Shown: positions 43,727-45,770 of the stretch, piece after piece
Numbering within the stretch: position 1 is the stretch's first letter
How the letters are laid out: every line of letters starts with the position of its first letter
DNA from: an uncultured Clostridia bacterium
Lineage (GTDB): Bacteria; Bacillota; Clostridia; UBA1381
Assembly: GCA_944390495.1 (NCBI GenBank)
Contig: CALXQE010000099.1
Span: forward strand, 1 to 45,770
Reading direction: 5' to 3'
DNA length: 45,770 nucleotides
Notes under the pieces: model-generated
What the model saw: only the letters and a program-made list of their open reading frames with translations
Database searches by the model: none
What the model was told of the DNA's origin: nothing
Position numbers and translations under genes: made by a program

Positions 43727-43785
43727 ATATATAAAAAGAAATACCGTAATTTGCAATGGAGAGAGGTCTATAAACAATAAAATAC

Positions 43786-43814
43786 TTGATATTTCCTTGA
43801 ATATTTTATATAAT
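43786..43814 (+). promoter_or_regulatory. Promoter of the glycosyltransferase-CsaB fusion gene
   Basis: TTGATA (43786-43791, 5 of 6) and a perfect TATAAT (43809-43814) are separated by 17 bases, about 36 bases upstream of the start codon. It is divergent from the RnfC-like gene's promoter. Confidence 0.75.
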
Positions 43815-43849
43815 AAATATAAGTATGTATGAAAGAGTAGGTGAAAGCT

Positions 43850-45770
43850 TTGAAAAAGGGAGCAAATATCCTTTTGTCACTAATGCAGCTTAACATAGGC
43901 GGTGCAGAAACTCACGTTGTTGAACTTGCAAAGGAGTTAAAAAGGAAAGGCTATAATGTTATAGTAACTTCTAACGGAGGCGTTTATGTAAAAGAGCTGG
44001 AAGATGCAGGGATTAAGCATTACTCAGTACCGTTACAGAATAAGAATCCCATTAATATGTTAAGGGCAACAAGGCTTTTAAAGCATATTATCAAAGAAGA
44101 AAAGATAGATATAGTACATTCCCATGCAAGAATACCATCGTTTATACTTGGAAAACTTCATAAAAAAATGAAGTTTCCATTTGTAACGACAGCACATTGG
44201 GTGTTTAAAACAAGTTATGGACTTAAATATATTACAGACTGGGGAGAAAAGGTAGTTGCCGTTTCAGAGGATATAAAGACTTATCTAATGGATAACTACC
44301 ACGTTCCGGAGAGTGATATAAATGTTACAATAAACGGAATAGATACTGATAAATTTTCTCCTGATACAGACTGCAGTGATATAAAGAAAGAATTTGGAAT
44401 AAGCGATAATGACACTGTTATAACTTATGTAAGCCGTCTTGACGAATCTCGAAGTCTTGTGGCAAAACAGCTTATTGAGGTTATACCTGACATAGCTAAA
44501 GAAGTTGAGAATTTGAAAGTTATTGTAGTAGGTGACGGTGACGATTTTGTAAACGTAAAAAATATGACTGAGAAGGTGAATAGTCTTGTTGGTCGTGATG
44601 TAATTGTTCTAACCGGAGCAAGAACTGATATAAATAAACTTATTGCACCATGTAGTTTGTTTGTAGGCGTAAGTCGTGCGGCTTTGGAAGCTATGGCGGC
44701 TGACAAACCGGTTATTATAGCAGGTAATGAGGGTTATATTGGACTGTTTGATGAGAGCAAATTAGAAGTGGGAATAGATACAAATTTCTGCTGCAGAGGC
44801 TGCGAGGAATCTTCAAGTAAACTAATAAAAGACGATATATTAAGATTTTTTGCTCTTAAAGAAGATGATAGGAAAAAGCTTAGTGATTATGGCAGAGAAC
44901 TTATAAAGAAACAGTATTCTGTTACTAAAATGGCTGACGATAGTATAAAAGTGTATGATTGGGCTTTGCAGAAAAATAAAGAAATTTTAATTTCCGGTTA
45001 TTATGGATTTAGAAACAGCGGTGATGATGCACTTTTAAAAGCAATTATACAGGATTTAAAAAAATATAAAGAGAGTCCAAATATTGTTGTATTAAGTGCT
45101 AATCCTGAAGAAACAATGGAATATTATAGGGTTAAATCAATAAACAGACTTAATTTAATATCAGTACTGAAGCATATGAGGAAAGCAGATATGCTTATTT
45201 CAGGCGGCGGTACACTTATACAGGATAGAACAAGCACTAAATCATTATGGTATTATCTTTCTATAATTACAATGGCATTACGCAATAATGTTAAAGTAAT
45301 GCTGTACTCTAATGGTATAGGTCCTCTGGTTAAGAGCAGAAATATAAAACGTACTAAGAATGTTTTAGAAAAGGTAAATCTAATTACGCTTAGAGATGAA
45401 GAGTCATATAAGACGATTCGTGACATGGGAATAACCAATCCTATGGTAAAGGTTACTGCTGACCCGGCTTTAGGACTTGATTTGGCAGATAAAAACAGAG
45501 GGATAGAAATACTTAGCAAAGAGGGAGTACCAAAAAATAACAAAATTCTTGGTGTGTCAATAAGAAGATGGCAAAATCTTGATACAAATTTTGAAGATGA
45601 AATTGCTGCTGTATGTGACTATGCCTATGAAAAATATGGTTATTACACAGTATTTCTTCCAATGCAGTCAAGCAGAGATTTGGCAATACTTCAAAGCGTT
45701 AAACGTAAAATGAAAAATAAATCTACTCTTATAAAAGCACGTTACAGTGTAGAAGATGTAAGGTCAATAA
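43850..45770 (+). CDS. csaB: GT4 glycosyltransferase fused to CsaB-type polysaccharide pyruvyltransferase, 3' end missing
   Basis: The frame is open from a stop codon at 43838-43840 to the right edge, at least 640 residues. TTG 43850, with AGGTGA five bases upstream, is the preferred start; GTG 43841 is an alternative. Residues about 1-355 form a GT-B glycosyltransferase of family 4: LMQLNIGGAETHVVELAKEL near 9-28, VHSHARIPSF near 86, VAVSEDIKTYL, NGIDTDKF, YVSRLDESRS, and the late GVSRAALEAMAADKPVI with the donor-binding Glu. From about residue 380, ILISGYYGFRNSGDDALLKAII starts a polysaccharide pyruvyltransferase (PS_pyruv_trans) domain, with ISGGGTLIQDRTS near 448, YSNGIGPL and ADPALGLD. 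CsaB adds pyruvate ketals to the secondary cell-wall polymer that anchors SLH-domain S-layer proteins. One polypeptide would therefore build and pyruvylate a wall polymer. The domain calls are firm; the exact polymer is inference. Confidence 0.88.
   Translation, partial: MKKGANILLSLMQLNIGGAETHVVELAKELKRKGYNVIVTSNGGVYVKELEDAGIKHYSVPLQNKNPINMLRATRLLKHIIKEEKIDIVHSHARIPSFILGKLHKKMKFPFVTTAHWVFKTSYGLKYITDWGEKVVAVSEDIKTYLMDNYHVPESDINVTINGIDTDKFSPDTDCSDIKKEFGISDNDTVITYVSRLDESRSLVAKQLIEVIPDIAKEVENLKVIVVGDGDDFVNVKNMTEKVNSLVGRDVIVLTGARTDINKLIAPCSLFVGVSRAALEAMAADKPVIIAGNEGYIGLFDESKLEVGIDTNFCCRGCEESSSKLIKDDILRFFALKEDDRKKLSDYGRELIKKQYSVTKMADDSIKVYDWALQKNKEILISGYYGFRNSGDDALLKAIIQDLKKYKESPNIVVLSANPEETMEYYRVKSINRLNLISVLKHMRKADMLISGGGTLIQDRTSTKSLWYYLSIITMALRNNVKVMLYSNGIGPLVKSRNIKRTKNVLEKVNLITLRDEESYKTIRDMGITNPMVKVTADPALGLDLADKNRGIEILSKEGVPKNNKILGVSIRRWQNLDTNFEDEIAAVCDYAYEKYGYYTVFLPMQSSRDLAILQSVKRKMKNKSTLIKARYSVEDVRSI

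Noticed and set aside
1..45770. CRISPR arrays, tRNA or rRNA genes, insertion sequences, prophage or toxin-antitoxin genes
   Set aside because: None seen. Gaps are short, no direct-repeat arrays or transposase-like proteins occur, and gene content is core.

Overview
The window is a low-GC stretch of bacterial chromosome with short intergenic gaps, strong AGGAGG-type ribosome binding sites and several GTG or TTG starts. The order yicC-remA-gmk-rpoZ-priA-def-fmt-(YugP-like)-rsmB-rlmN-PP2C-PASTA kinase-rsgA-rpe-thiN, an IspH-ribosomal protein S1 fusion, a giant double-ATPase acyl-CoA dehydratase activase and a CsaB-type pyruvyltransferase together point to an anaerobic Firmicute of the class Clostridia. 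I cannot name the genus. I see no rRNA, tRNA, CRISPR array, insertion sequence or phage gene, and no stretch longer than about 300 bases without a gene. The longest gap is 1063-1323.

Layout. 1-1323: the end of an AI-2E/PerM-type membrane protein converges, over a bidirectional terminator, on an SCP2-domain protein with a histone-like tail. 1324-7560: two minus-strand genes, the giant activase and the ribosome quality control factor RqcH, each with its own promoter. 7561-9100: a divergent promoter region carrying a 12-bp perfect palindrome over the -10 box, then a secreted stalk-domain protein and its terminator. 9134-26025: a long plus-strand housekeeping series covering RNA turnover, matrix/biofilm regulation, guanylate kinase, RNA polymerase omega, replication restart, N-formylmethionine processing, rRNA methylation, the PP2C/PASTA-kinase signalling pair, ribosome GTPase, pentose phosphate epimerase, thiamine and tRNA sulfur genes, and PncC. 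Many of these genes overlap or abut, and a promoter overlapping the rlmN stop codon probably restarts transcription at the phosphatase/kinase pair. 26026-27757: recA and HPr, each with its own promoter and terminator. 27780-37454: uvrC, pgeF, an orphan peptide-binding lipoprotein, a BaiN/HI0933 flavoprotein, a HutP homologue, aroH, cmk, plsC and ispH-S1, ending at a strong terminator. 37479-42622: murD, three tandem M42 aminopeptidase paralogues and a zinc-dependent phospholipase C-like protein, ending at a bidirectional terminator. 42624-45770: a minus-strand RnfC-like protein without iron-sulfur motifs, then a divergently transcribed glycosyltransferase-CsaB fusion that runs off the right edge.

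Most of the window is conserved core genome. The most notable departures are: the middle M42 paralogue, which has lost a metal-binding His, the catalytic Glu and a metal-binding Asp while its two neighbours keep them all; the RnfC-like protein stripped of iron-sulfur clusters; a HutP homologue with no histidine-utilisation genes; the SCP2 protein with a Lys/Ala/Thr tail; palindromes laid over the promoters of the stalk protein and of recA; and the fused GT4-CsaB envelope enzyme.
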